Source: Ww85 sp963745765 (GTDB lineage: Bacteria > Desulfobacterota > Desulfobulbia > Desulfobulbales > Desulfocapsaceae). From it: 64,000 nucleotides of DNA. The notes beneath the pieces were generated by a model. That model did not search any database, was not told the DNA's origin, and saw nothing but the letters and a program-made list of their open reading frames with translations. The position numbers and the translations under genes are program-made. Shown in pieces: positions 1 to 8,487 of this stretch; the stretch's first letter is position 1; each line of letters opens with the position of its first letter. The stretch lies in contig CAVUYQ010000010.1 of assembly GCA_963745765.1 (NCBI GenBank), positions 62,001 to 126,000 of the forward strand, written 5' to 3'.

Positions 1-1418
1 CACCCGAACGCTATCGTAACGAGGTCCTCTCTTTTCTGAGTGAGCCGCTGGAGGATTTATGCATTTCACGTCCGACCAGCCGGCTTACCTGGGGAATCCC
101 GCTGCCGTTTGATGAAAAATTTGTGACCTATGTCTGGTTTGATGCCCTTATCAATTATCTGAGTGGGATCGGTTATCCTGACGGGCCGGAGTTTGCTCCA
201 TTCTGGAGCGAGGCAGAACACCTGATTGCCAAGGATATTCTCAAACCGCATGCCATCTATTGGCCGACCATGCTTCTTTCCGCCGGCATCCCGCTGTATA
301 AAAAGCTGCACGTGCATGGTTACTGGAACATTGAGGAAACAAAGATGTCCAAGAGTATCGGCAATGTCGTCAGACCAGCCGAGCTTGTTGAGGAATACGG
401 CATTGATACCTTGCGTTACTTTATCCTGCGGGAAATGTCTTTTGGTCTGGATGCCTCGTTCAGCAGGGATGCTATCATTAACCGGAAGAATGCAGATCTT
501 GCCAATGATCTTGGCAATCTATTCAGTCGCAGTGTATCTATGATCGAGAAGTATTGCGACGGCATGATTCCGGACGGAAGGACGGACGATGCTGATGATA
601 GATCGCTGATGGACAGTGGACTCGCAATGCTAAGCATCTATCGCCGGAGCATGGGGGAATTCCAGTTTCATCGGGGACTCCAGGCTGTTTGGGAGTTTGT
701 CGGCGAAGCAAATCGTTATATTGTCAGGAACGAACCGTGGGCGCTGGCCAAAGACAGCTCGCAGAAAAAGCGTCTGGCGGCAGTACTCTATAACCTGGCA
801 GAAAGCCTGAGGCTGCTGACCCTGGTATTAAAACCGGTAATGCCGGAAACTGCCGCCAAGATGCAGTTCGGTCTTGGTATGGCGGAAGATGCTGAGATGA
901 TGCAGACCCTTGATAGGGGAGCGAAATGGGGCCTCTTGCTGCCCGGAACCCGTTTGCAGCGGATTGAAAATCTTTTTCCGCGTAGTGAAGTGGTAAAAAA
1001 AGGCAGTGACACAGAAGATGCTGTGAAACAACCGGTCGCGGCTGCAAAAGAGAAAAAAAACCTGAAAAGGGCGGATGATAATGCGATGCTGAGTTTTGAA
1101 CAGTTTCAGGGGGTGGATCTCCGTGTTGCCATGATTGTTGCCGCGGAGGCGGTGCCCAAGTCCGAGAGGTTGCTCAAACTCACCGTGGAGGCACCGGAAA
1201 AACGCACCATCGTTGCCGGGATCGCGACATCTTACCGGCCTGATGAGGTCATCGGTATGAAGGTAATTATTGTCGCCAACCTTAAACCGGCAAAGCTGAT
1301 GGGGATTTTATCCCAGGGTATGGTGCTGGCTGCAAAAACAAAGGATGATGATGGTAACGAGCGGTTCGTATTGTCAACAGTGGCCGGAGATGTTGAACCG
1401 GGAAGCCGGGTGGCCTGA
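1..1418 (+). CDS. metG: Methionyl-tRNA synthetase, 3' part
   Basis: Charges tRNA-Met with methionine in the cytoplasm. The reading frame is open from base 3, so the start and the catalytic N-terminus lie outside the window. A KMSKS ATP-binding signature (TKMSKSIGN) is encoded near base 345, followed by the helical anticodon-binding domain. From about base 1090 there is a C-terminal Trbp111/EMAPII-type tRNA-binding domain (FEQFQGVDLRVAMIV, then GILSQGMVLAA), as in long dimeric bacterial MetRS. A charged Lys/Glu linker joins the two domains. The yggT gene follows 15 bases downstream on the same strand. Identification is firm; only the truncation is a limitation. Confidence 0.96.
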   Translation, partial: PERYRNEVLSFLSEPLEDLCISRPTSRLTWGIPLPFDEKFVTYVWFDALINYLSGIGYPDGPEFAPFWSEAEHLIAKDILKPHAIYWPTMLLSAGIPLYKKLHVHGYWNIEETKMSKSIGNVVRPAELVEEYGIDTLRYFILREMSFGLDASFSRDAIINRKNADLANDLGNLFSRSVSMIEKYCDGMIPDGRTDDADDRSLMDSGLAMLSIYRRSMGEFQFHRGLQAVWEFVGEANRYIVRNEPWALAKDSSQKKRLAAVLYNLAESLRLLTLVLKPVMPETAAKMQFGLGMAEDAEMMQTLDRGAKWGLLLPGTRLQRIENLFPRSEVVKKGSDTEDAVKQPVAAAKEKKNLKRADDNAMLSFEQFQGVDLRVAMIVAAEAVPKSERLLKLTVEAPEKRTIVAGIATSYRPDEVIGMKVIIVANLKPAKLMGILSQGMVLAAKTKDDDGNERFVLSTVAGDVEPGSRVA

Positions 1419-1433
1419 TAAAGTGGAGATGCT

Positions 1434-1733
1434 ATGTTTGTTTTTGGGAATTTTATGATGGCGATTGCCGGTATTGTCGATTTTCTGCTTACCGCCTATA
1501 TGTGGATAATCATTGGACGGGCGGTGATCTCCTGGGTGAATGCCGACCCGTATAACCCGATCGTTCGCTTTCTCTACGAGGTGACCGAGCCACTTCTCGG
1601 CAGGATTAGAAGATTTTTGCCGATCAGTATGGCTGGCGTTGATTTATCACCGGTTATTCTCATCATTGTGATAATGTTTTTACAGAGTTTTCTGGTGCCT
1701 ACTCTGAGGCAACTGGCTCAGGGCCTTGGCTGA
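1434..1733 (+). CDS. YggT family membrane protein
   Basis: A 99-residue protein with two hydrophobic segments (residues about 7-30 and 70-92) around a polar loop containing NADPYNPIVRFLYEVTEP, the signature of the YggT family. Members are small inner-membrane proteins linked to osmotic tolerance or cell-division functions, with no defined biochemical role. It sits 15 bases after metG and 50 bases before a DivIVA-domain gene. The yggT-divIVA-DUF167 order is a common bacterial arrangement and suggests a division- or envelope-related unit, which is inference from context. Confidence 0.88.
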   Translation: MFVFGNFMMAIAGIVDFLLTAYMWIIIGRAVISWVNADPYNPIVRFLYEVTEPLLGRIRRFLPISMAGVDLSPVILIIVIMFLQSFLVPTLRQLAQGLG

Positions 1734-1783
1734 CAGAGCTCCATTTTCTGATAAAACGTTTCTGAAGCAAAAGGGGACCGAAC

Positions 1784-2716
1784 ATGGCGATTACTCCGCA
1801 GGCGATCAAGGATCAGGAATTCCAGTCGAAATTCAGGGGATATGATACGGTTGAGGTAAAGGCCTATCTTGAACTGGTTGCAGAGGAATTTTTCGAACTC
1901 CTGGAGAAAATGAGACAGCAGGAGCAGGAAATAGTTGACCTCGTGCAGGCAAAAGAGCTGGGAGAGGAAATCAAAAAGAGACTCGAAGATGATGTCGAGG
2001 CATCTCAAAGGACGGTCGAAGAGCTGAGGAAGGATATTGCCGCCCGCGACGAGAAAATTGCAGAGATACAGAAGGATCAGGAGGAATTGCAGACCGCTCT
2101 TGATGATTTTGAACAGGAGCGGACCGAACTTGAAGAAGAGGTAAGTGCCGCAGAGGGACGAGTATCGGAGATAGATGAAAAACTCCAGGAGAGCAAAAAC
2201 GCGTGTGAAGGGTTGCGCAATAGAGTGAAGATGCTCGAAGAGCAGAATCATGAATTGAAGACAGCAGAGGTGGATTTCAAGCAAACGATTGGAGCGGCAC
2301 AGCGATTTGTCGATGATCTGACCACCAGGACCCAGGCGGAATCTGATGCCCTCAAAGCTGAGAGTGAGGCGGAGGCCGCGGAAATGCTGCATGCGGCCCG
2401 GGTTCAGATCGAAAATCTCAGGTTAGAGGCGTATGCCACACTGTCAAGGCTCCCTGAAGAGATAGAGCGGCTGAGCAAACAGCGGTCCCAGATTCGTGAG
2501 GATCTACGCAGTATATTGACCAGGCACCTTGAGGAAATAGACTCCTATTCAGATGTCGAGGTGGAAATCAAGCATTATGATTACGATGAGCTGTTCCCCG
2601 GTGACGAAAATCTTGTCGATAATGAAGACGCCAATGAAGACGCAATAGAGGACGAGCTTGACAATATCAGCATGGACCTGATTCTTGAAGATTTGCCTCT
2701 CAGCGAAGAGAAATAA
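1784..2716 (+). CDS. DivIVA-domain coiled-coil protein
   Basis: 310 residues. The first 50 match the DivIVA N-terminal domain (ITPQAIKDQEFQSKFRGYD followed by VEVKAYLELVAEEF), which in the family binds curved membrane at poles and division sites. Residues about 50-240 are an almost continuous Glu/Lys/Gln-rich coiled coil, and the last 60 are acidic (DNEDANEDAIEDE). A ribosome-binding site (AAGGGGA) precedes the ATG. Placed between yggT and the DUF167 gene. The exact role in Desulfobacterota is not known; a scaffold for growth or division is inferred. Confidence 0.88.
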   Translation: MAITPQAIKDQEFQSKFRGYDTVEVKAYLELVAEEFFELLEKMRQQEQEIVDLVQAKELGEEIKKRLEDDVEASQRTVEELRKDIAARDEKIAEIQKDQEELQTALDDFEQERTELEEEVSAAEGRVSEIDEKLQESKNACEGLRNRVKMLEEQNHELKTAEVDFKQTIGAAQRFVDDLTTRTQAESDALKAESEAEAAEMLHAARVQIENLRLEAYATLSRLPEEIERLSKQRSQIREDLRSILTRHLEEIDSYSDVEVEIKHYDYDELFPGDENLVDNEDANEDAIEDELDNISMDLILEDLPLSEEK

Positions 2717-2825
2717 AGGGGTGGCGAGGAGCCTGTCGGATTATAGCAATTTTTTCTCAAGTCGGGGCATTTTAAGAAAATGAAGCGGAGCCATACCTAA
2801 TATTGCGAGCATTGGTTTTCAGAAA

Positions 2826-2873
2826 ATAACGCAGAGATGGGGAAAAAGGGCATAATCAGGCAGGCTCCGAGGG
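2826..2873 (+). repeat. Interspersed repeat, copy near the DUF167 gene
   Basis: Begins ATAACGCAGAGATGGGGAAA and continues to GGCAGGCTCC. Similar to 51122-51170. It covers the alternative ATG at 2837 of the DUF167 gene, which argues that this ATG is not the real start. Confidence 0.5.
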
Positions 2874-2896
2874 AATCGGATAGAAGCCGTGTCGTC

Positions 2897-3217
2897 ATGA
2901 CTGAAACTGATGGTGTTGCGGATGCAATCGGAAAGACAAAAGAGGGAAATCCGACACTTCGTGTATATATCCAGCCCCGAGCGGCGAAAAATCGCTTCTG
3001 CGGCCTGCATGGCGACGCACTGAAACTTGCGGTAACCGCTCCTCCTCTGGACGGTAAAGCCAACAGGGAAGTTGTTGTGTACCTGGCTGAAATCCTGGGC
3101 GTCAGCAGAAAAAGTGTGGATCTTCTCTCCGGCAGACAGTCAAGAAATAAACTTTTCTGCTTTTTCTCCTTAAGCGAGACTGAACTGCGCGAGCGGTTGC
3201 AAAGGCTCCTGTCCTGA
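2897..3217 (+). CDS. DUF167 (YggU-like) protein
   Basis: Small cytoplasmic protein of the DUF167/UPF0235 family, function unknown. The core reads LRVYIQPRAAKNRFCGLHGDALKLAV and ends in TAPPLDGKANREVV, typical of YggU; the family length is about 100 residues, matching the 106 given here. An upstream in-frame ATG at 2837 would add 20 residues, but those codons lie in a stretch resembling a repeat near 51.1 kb, so the ATG at 2897 is preferred. Neither start has a strong ribosome-binding site. Last gene of the yggT-divIVA group. Confidence 0.85.
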   Translation: MTETDGVADAIGKTKEGNPTLRVYIQPRAAKNRFCGLHGDALKLAVTAPPLDGKANREVVVYLAEILGVSRKSVDLLSGRQSRNKLFCFFSLSETELRERLQRLLS

Positions 3218-3446
3218 ACAAAATGAGGCCTTTTCTGGAATGACGCTCACCGCGCCCTCTCCATGCAGTTAAATCGCCATACTGTCTTTTTATTTCATAT
3301 ACATAGCTATTGTTTATGGGACGTGCTCATGGCATGTTCCGTTTAATGATTACACGGCAGAAGGGTATCCACGTAATCAGGTTATTCGGTCGAAAAGGCG
3401 ATTATGCAAGGTGGCCGGAAGGGTTGCAAAAAAGGAGCATGCGCTC

Positions 3447-4160
3447 ATGAATACAGATAAAGAAAAGCAAGTAAAGCGATATGTAGTAGGGAATTGGAAA
3501 TGTGCCAAGTCATTTGTTGAAGCCGTGAGATGGTTTGATGCCTTTGCCCTGAAATACCGGCCGGTCGATCATCTGCAGGTGATCATTTCTCCGCCGATGA
3601 TCTGGCTTAAATCTCTTGCTGACCAGCTCAAAAGCCTTGGTCTTGCCGGGGTAACGCTGGCTGCCCAGGATGTTTCGGGATTCCCTCCCGGGAACTATAC
3701 CGGCGCCATTGCCGCGGATATGCTTACGGGTATTGCTGACTATGCACTGGTCGGGCATTCCGAGCGCCGCCGTTATTTTCATGAGACATCGCTTGATGTG
3801 ACAAATAAAGTCAGCGAAGCGATTGACGCCGGGATCAAGCCGATTGTCTGCGTGGATAAAGCCTATGCCATGTCTCAACTCACCTCTCTGAGCGATATGG
3901 ATACGGAACACATGCTCATCGCCTATTCTCCGGTGGATGCCATGAGTTACCGGGAACCGGAAGCGGTTGAAAAGGTCGAGGAAGCTGCCCGGTTTATCTC
4001 CCAGATCCACCCCTATCGTCCAATCATTTACGGTGGAGCGATAGGGATGGATAATGCCCATCGTTATGCCTCTGCTGCCGGTATAGCAGGACTTATTGTC
4101 GGTAGTGCAAGTCTTGATGCCGAGTCCTTTAATCAAGTCTGTCTGGCGCTGGCAGACTGA
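3447..4160 (+). CDS. Triosephosphate isomerase homologue lacking the catalytic Glu
   Basis: A 237-residue TIM-barrel protein collinear with triosephosphate isomerase. The substrate Lys (VVGNWK) and electrophile His (LVGHSERRRYF) are present, and so are the C-terminal phosphate loops (YGGAIGMDNA, IVGSASLDAESF). The catalytic-base motif, normally AYEPVWAIGTG, reads AYSPVDAMSYR: the Glu is Ser (codon 3927-3929) and the mobile loop is unlike the family. Classical isomerase activity is therefore doubtful. The ATG at 3447 has an AAAGGAG site 9 bases upstream; an in-frame GTG at 3411 is less likely. A canonical tpiA is probably elsewhere in the genome (inference). Confidence 0.82.
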   Translation: MNTDKEKQVKRYVVGNWKCAKSFVEAVRWFDAFALKYRPVDHLQVIISPPMIWLKSLADQLKSLGLAGVTLAAQDVSGFPPGNYTGAIAADMLTGIADYALVGHSERRRYFHETSLDVTNKVSEAIDAGIKPIVCVDKAYAMSQLTSLSDMDTEHMLIAYSPVDAMSYREPEAVEKVEEAARFISQIHPYRPIIYGGAIGMDNAHRYASAAGIAGLIVGSASLDAESFNQVCLALAD

Positions 4161-4192
4161 TGGAATTTGTCGGTCATCCCAAACGGGTTTGG

Positions 4193-5902
4193 CTATTTCT
4201 GTTTTTTCTTTGGTAGAAGAAATGAAGCGACGAATCCCGCGGAATAAATCCCGGCCAGGATCAGTCCGATAATACCAAGATCTCCGATGATGCCCTGCGT
4301 GCTGGAAAGTCGGTCAGCAAGGATCAGGATAGACGATCCGACGATCAAAGCGGCGATGATCATCGCCATTCCCATCATTCGGGCGGACAAATCTATCTTT
4401 TCGCCAAGGTGTTCAATTCTCATTAACTCGAGGTTAAGCGTAAATCGGTGATGCCTGGCATGGTCCAGAAAGCGTTGGATATCTCGGGGAATATCTTCCA
4501 GAAGCAGCAGGTAGCTGGTAAAGGTTTTCTGCATTCGCTTCCTGATGGCCCCGATGCCATATCTACTGGTGACAACCTCTTCTATTTCCGGCGCGACATG
4601 GGCAAGGACGTCAAAGGTGGGGTCGATTTCCGCGGCGACCCCCTCGATTGTGGACAAGGCCTTGACCAGAAGCATCAGATCGCTGGGGCAACGTATCTTG
4701 AAGCGCTGCAGCATGGCGAAAAAACTAGAGAGCAGGGTGGCAAGGTTAATATGTTCAAGGGGTGTTGATTGTACCTGGCTGACCAGTTGCTGCAGGTCCG
4801 CCCTGAAGTCCCGACGGTCTGTCATTGCCGGGTCGACATCGGTGAGTTCGATGACGACACGGCAGAGCAGCTGGATGTTGCCTTTTATAACACCGGCAAC
4901 CAGATCGACGAGATGCTCTGCGGTTTTCCTGTCGAGATGGCCGGTTGTTCCGCAGTCGATGAAGCAGAGCTGTCCGCCATCGAGGAGGAAAATGTTGCCC
5001 GGATGAGGATCGGCATGGAAAAAGCCAAATTTCAGACACTGCTTGAATACCGATTTCGTTGCGTTGGCAACAATCGTACGGCAGAGAACCGGTCCCAGTT
5101 GTGCCGGTGAAATCTCCGACAGAGGTGTTCCCTTGATCTCTTCGAGGGTGAGGACGTTGCGTGTGGAAGCTTGCCAGTAAACGCGTGGAAAACTGATGTC
5201 GGGGTCATTCTCGAAATAGCGGTAGAGGCGTTCAGTGGCTTGTGCTTCCTGGATGAAATTGACTTCCCGCAACAGCTCTCGGGAAAATTCATTGGCAACT
5301 TCTATCGGGCTGTATCCGAGATCTGAAAAATATTGTTCGACCAGTTCAGCCATGCTTTCGAGCAGCGACACATCGTCTTCGACCCGTTCCCGGTTCCCGG
5401 GTTTGAGCACTTTAATGACAACGGCCTCACCGTTGATCAAAACGGCCCTGTGCACCTGGGCCAGTGAGGCGGCGGCCAGCGGCATCTCTTCTATGGAGTC
5501 AAAAAGCAGATCAAGCCGATCGGGAAATTCATCGGCAAGTACCTGATGAATGGACTCAAAGGAAACCGGAGAGACATTGTCCTGCAACTCGGAAAATTCC
5601 GCGGCCCACTCGGGGGGAATGAGATCCGGCCTGGTAGAGAGAATCTGGCCGATTTTGATGAACGTCGGGCCGAGTTCCTCAAGCACCATGCGGGCCCGCA
5701 CCGGTCTGCTCAATTTTTCGATCTGGGATTGATGGTCTTTTGCAATATCATCACTGGTCTTTCCCAGAAAGCGGTGCAGTCCGGTTTCGGTAATTACTTC
5801 ACGAAATCCGAATTTAGACAAGACCTTGATGATCTCAGCCAACCGCTTGGTATTTTTAAAGGTTTTTCGCAGGGAAGTAATTTTCATAGATTTTTTACGC
5901 AC
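4193..5902 (-). CDS. ABC1/AarF/UbiB family atypical kinase
   Basis: 569-residue membrane-associated protein-kinase-like protein. Seen: the family KxGQ motif (FIKIGQILSTRPDLIP), an Ala-rich nucleotide loop (LAAASLAQVH), the catalytic block HADPHPGN and the metal-binding block FIDCGTTG. The last 70 residues hold two transmembrane segments. UbiB relatives support quinone biosynthesis or lipid homeostasis; in a menaquinone-using sulfate reducer the target is not known. The GTG at 5902 gives this length; an ATG 15 bases further in (5887) is an alternative, and neither has a clear ribosome-binding site. Monocistronic and divergent from dnaG. Confidence 0.9.
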   Translation of the reverse strand: MRKKSMKITSLRKTFKNTKRLAEIIKVLSKFGFREVITETGLHRFLGKTSDDIAKDHQSQIEKLSRPVRARMVLEELGPTFIKIGQILSTRPDLIPPEWAAEFSELQDNVSPVSFESIHQVLADEFPDRLDLLFDSIEEMPLAAASLAQVHRAVLINGEAVVIKVLKPGNRERVEDDVSLLESMAELVEQYFSDLGYSPIEVANEFSRELLREVNFIQEAQATERLYRYFENDPDISFPRVYWQASTRNVLTLEEIKGTPLSEISPAQLGPVLCRTIVANATKSVFKQCLKFGFFHADPHPGNIFLLDGGQLCFIDCGTTGHLDRKTAEHLVDLVAGVIKGNIQLLCRVVIELTDVDPAMTDRRDFRADLQQLVSQVQSTPLEHINLATLLSSFFAMLQRFKIRCPSDLMLLVKALSTIEGVAAEIDPTFDVLAHVAPEIEEVVTSRYGIGAIRKRMQKTFTSYLLLLEDIPRDIQRFLDHARHHRFTLNLELMRIEHLGEKIDLSARMMGMAMIIAALIVGSSILILADRLSSTQGIIGDLGIIGLILAGIYSAGFVASFLLPKKKQK

Positions 5903-6132
5903 CTTGTCCGGTGGCTTAAACGATACCAGTAGGTAGCCCGAAGCGGACAGCAGGAACAGCTGATACCGCAGTCAACCTGTCGAGAATAGAAGAGTGACGT
6001 CAAGTATATCGGCTCTGTTGCAAGATTACAAACGAACAATGACCACTCAGGCCGGATACGGTAAAAGAATAGCGATTGAGAAGAATCACTATTATAGTGG
6101 ATACGACAAGAAATTTAAACTGACGATCGCCT

Positions 6133-7941
6133 ATGAGCAATGCTACAAGCTGGGAAGAGACAACAGCCACCATAAAGGAACAGGCCGATATCGTACAGAT
6201 TATCGGCGAACATGTAAACCTCAAGCGCAGTGGTGTGAGGTATATCGGAAACTGTCCCTTCCACCAGGAGAAGACCCCTTCTTTCTCGGTTCACCCGGGG
6301 CAGCAGTTTTACTACTGTTTCGGCTGCGGGGCCTCAGGCGATGTCTTCTCGTTCATGATGAACTATCATCATATGGATTTTCCGGAGGCCCAGAAAGCAC
6401 TGGCCCAGCGCTACCAGATTGCGCTTCCTGAAAAGAAAAGCTCAGCTCGCGACATGGCATTGAAGCAGCAGCGCGAGGCGATGTTTCAGGTCAACCTGCA
6501 GGCAGCCACCATCTTTCGTCGTTTTCTGATCGAGTCCCCGGATGCCGGGAAGGCGCGTCTTTATCTGAGGGAAAGAGGGATTGGCGATGTTTTGCAGGAA
6601 ACCTACCTGCTGGGCTATGCTCCCGCCACAGAAACAAAAGGATGGAACTTTCTCGGTAGCCGGCTTGAACCCGGTGTGGTGCCGGCTGCCATTGAAGCAG
6701 GACTGCTGTCAAAGAAAGAAAATGGAACTACCTATGATCGGTTCAGAGACCGGATCATGTTTCCAATTCTGGATCGAAAAGGGAGAGTTGCCGGTTTCGG
6801 AGGACGAATTCTCGGCAATGATAATCCAAAATATCTCAATTCTCCGGAAAGTCTTGTTTATAACAAAAGCAGGCTGCTCTTCGGACTGTTTCATCAGTAT
6901 GATGCTATTCGGACCAGGCGGAGGGTGGTTCTTGTTGAAGGCAATTTTGATTTGCTGTCCCTGGTTGCCCATGGATTAGATACCGTTGTTGCCCCTCTCG
7001 GAACGGCTCTTACGAAAGAACAGGTCCGTTTGCTTAAACCACTTGTTGAAGAAGTGATCCTTCTTTTTGATGGTGATACGGCAGGGGTAAAAGCTGCTGA
7101 GCGTGTTGTAACACTGTTCATCGCCGAGCAGGTAAGCGCTCGTGTGGCGATTCTGCCCGAAGAGCATGATCCCGATTCCTTTATTCGGGAAAACGGGCTG
7201 CTGGCTTTGCAGGCAAAATTAGAAAAAGCGGAAACATTGCCTGAGTTTGTCCTGGATCGCATGGTCAGTCGTCATGGATTGACGCTCGATGGTAAAATAA
7301 AGATCGTCGAAGATCTGAAACCGATTATGGCTGCTGCATCTTCAGACCAGCAGCGCTCGGTCATGGCCTCACATTTTGCCGCCCGGCTGGGCCTTGAACC
7401 CGATGCTCTGCAAAGTCTGGGGGGAGTATCTCCTCCTGAACCGGTTCCTTCCCGATCTTATGCGGGAAATCGACCGGAAAGACGGGTACATCTTGATGGC
7501 GGATTGAAAAGCCTGGTACGTTTTATGGTACTTAACCCTTCTCGTCTGCCGGATCTGGAAGAGGCAGGAGTGCGGGATGTGCTGGCAGGGACCCTTGGAG
7601 AAGTGCTTTTTCTGCAGCTTAAGGCTCTGGATGCCAAAAAAAAAGGAGAAATCCAGCCGGAGGATGTGCTGACCGAACTTCCTGATGGGGAGGAGCGGGC
7701 TCTGGTCGCTTCCCTATTGCTCGATCCCGTTCCTGATACTACTGGAGGGGGTCTCAGTGAAGATGGGGGACCTACCGAGGGAGAAGCCTTTGTCGGATGG
7801 GTGCGCAGGACTCTATTAAAAAAGAAATCAGATCAACTAGTAGTCAGTATAGGTAATGCTCAAAAAAATAATGATTTCATCTTGATAAGTGATCTTATGC
7901 GGCAAAAGATGGCTCTCGACAATGAACTCAAGGAGATGTGA
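6133..7941 (+). CDS. dnaG: DNA primase
   Basis: Synthesises RNA primers at the replication fork. The N-terminal CHC2 zinc-binding domain is clear (NCPFHQEKTPSFSV then FYYCFGCGASGD, residues about 40-68). A TOPRIM domain follows with the acidic pair in LVEGNFDLLSL and LFDGDTAGVKAAER. The C-terminal 150 residues form the variable DnaB-interaction region. 602 residues is normal length. It directly precedes rpoD, the conserved dnaG-rpoD macromolecular-synthesis pair. The 230-base gap to the upstream divergent gene presumably carries its promoter. Confidence 0.96.
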   Translation: MSNATSWEETTATIKEQADIVQIIGEHVNLKRSGVRYIGNCPFHQEKTPSFSVHPGQQFYYCFGCGASGDVFSFMMNYHHMDFPEAQKALAQRYQIALPEKKSSARDMALKQQREAMFQVNLQAATIFRRFLIESPDAGKARLYLRERGIGDVLQETYLLGYAPATETKGWNFLGSRLEPGVVPAAIEAGLLSKKENGTTYDRFRDRIMFPILDRKGRVAGFGGRILGNDNPKYLNSPESLVYNKSRLLFGLFHQYDAIRTRRRVVLVEGNFDLLSLVAHGLDTVVAPLGTALTKEQVRLLKPLVEEVILLFDGDTAGVKAAERVVTLFIAEQVSARVAILPEEHDPDSFIRENGLLALQAKLEKAETLPEFVLDRMVSRHGLTLDGKIKIVEDLKPIMAAASSDQQRSVMASHFAARLGLEPDALQSLGGVSPPEPVPSRSYAGNRPERRVHLDGGLKSLVRFMVLNPSRLPDLEEAGVRDVLAGTLGEVLFLQLKALDAKKKGEIQPEDVLTELPDGEERALVASLLLDPVPDTTGGGLSEDGGPTEGEAFVGWVRRTLLKKKSDQLVVSIGNAQKNNDFILISDLMRQKMALDNELKEM

Positions 7942-8144
7942 TTATTGTCCATCATTTTCTTCCCCAGCCCGGTCTGATTGGAAATCGGGGCTGCGTATCT
8001 TCCCGATAATTGTATTCGTGTTTATGACTTATTGATTTTAATGCGTTTATGCTCTAATAATGTTGCTATCTGTTTGTGAAATCGGCAATACAGGAAATTT
8101 GATGATGGCAGCTCAGGGGGATCCTCCAAGCGTAGGGAAGTGAG

Positions 8145-8486
8145 ATGACAGCAGACGATTATAATGATCTGGAATCAGAAGATTACGAATCCGAAGACGA
8201 CGATAATTTTGAATCTGAAGACGACGAGAATTATAAATCTGAAGATGACGATTCATCTCTCTGGGACTTGACCGGAATCTACCACACCGAAGACGAGGTG
8301 GTACCGGTTATATTGCCTGAAGATGTCACGGAAGACAGGCGCGGCCGGAATCGTGACAGAAGGAGCGGCGTCTTCAGCGACAGACGGCGGGGGGACGATA
8401 GGCGGCACCTGTCGAGGTCAGCTCTGCAGAATGGAAAACAGTCTGCAGACCCGATGAGCATCTACCTTCGGGAAATGGGAAGCCTG
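8145..8486 (+). CDS. rpoD: RNA polymerase primary sigma factor, N-terminal part (frame broken at 8487)
   Basis: First 114 residues of sigma-70, preceded by GGGAAGTGAG before the ATG. The start is very acidic with an 8-residue tandem repeat (SEDDDNFE, SEDDENYK, SEDDDSSL) replacing a normal region 1.1. A basic linker follows, and then region 1.2 (DPMSIYLREMGSL). At 8487 the frame breaks: ignoring one base continues directly into SLLSHKEELKLAQMLEEG, the expected rest of region 1.2. Without that correction this frame runs to a stop at 8600 with an unrelated tail. A sequencing insertion is likely because the gene is essential. Confidence 0.88.
8190..8261 (+). repeat. 24-bp tandem repeat, three copies, in rpoD
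   Basis: Three consecutive 24-bp units at 8190, 8214 and 8238 encode SEDDDNFE, SEDDENYK and SEDDDSSL. The first two units are nearly identical and the third diverges at its end. This acidic array sits where sigma region 1.1, itself acidic and DNA-mimicking, would normally be. Confidence 0.8.
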
Positions 8487-8487
8487 A

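Noticed and set aside
1718..2392. A 224-residue minus-strand frame over the DivIVA gene
   Set aside because: Antisense to a long coiled-coil gene whose codons give Leu/Phe-rich complements; no motif and no start signal.
5994..6431. A 145-residue frame overlapping the dnaG start
   Set aside because: It lies in another frame of the dnaG N-terminus and loses similarity outside; dnaG itself has strong family motifs.
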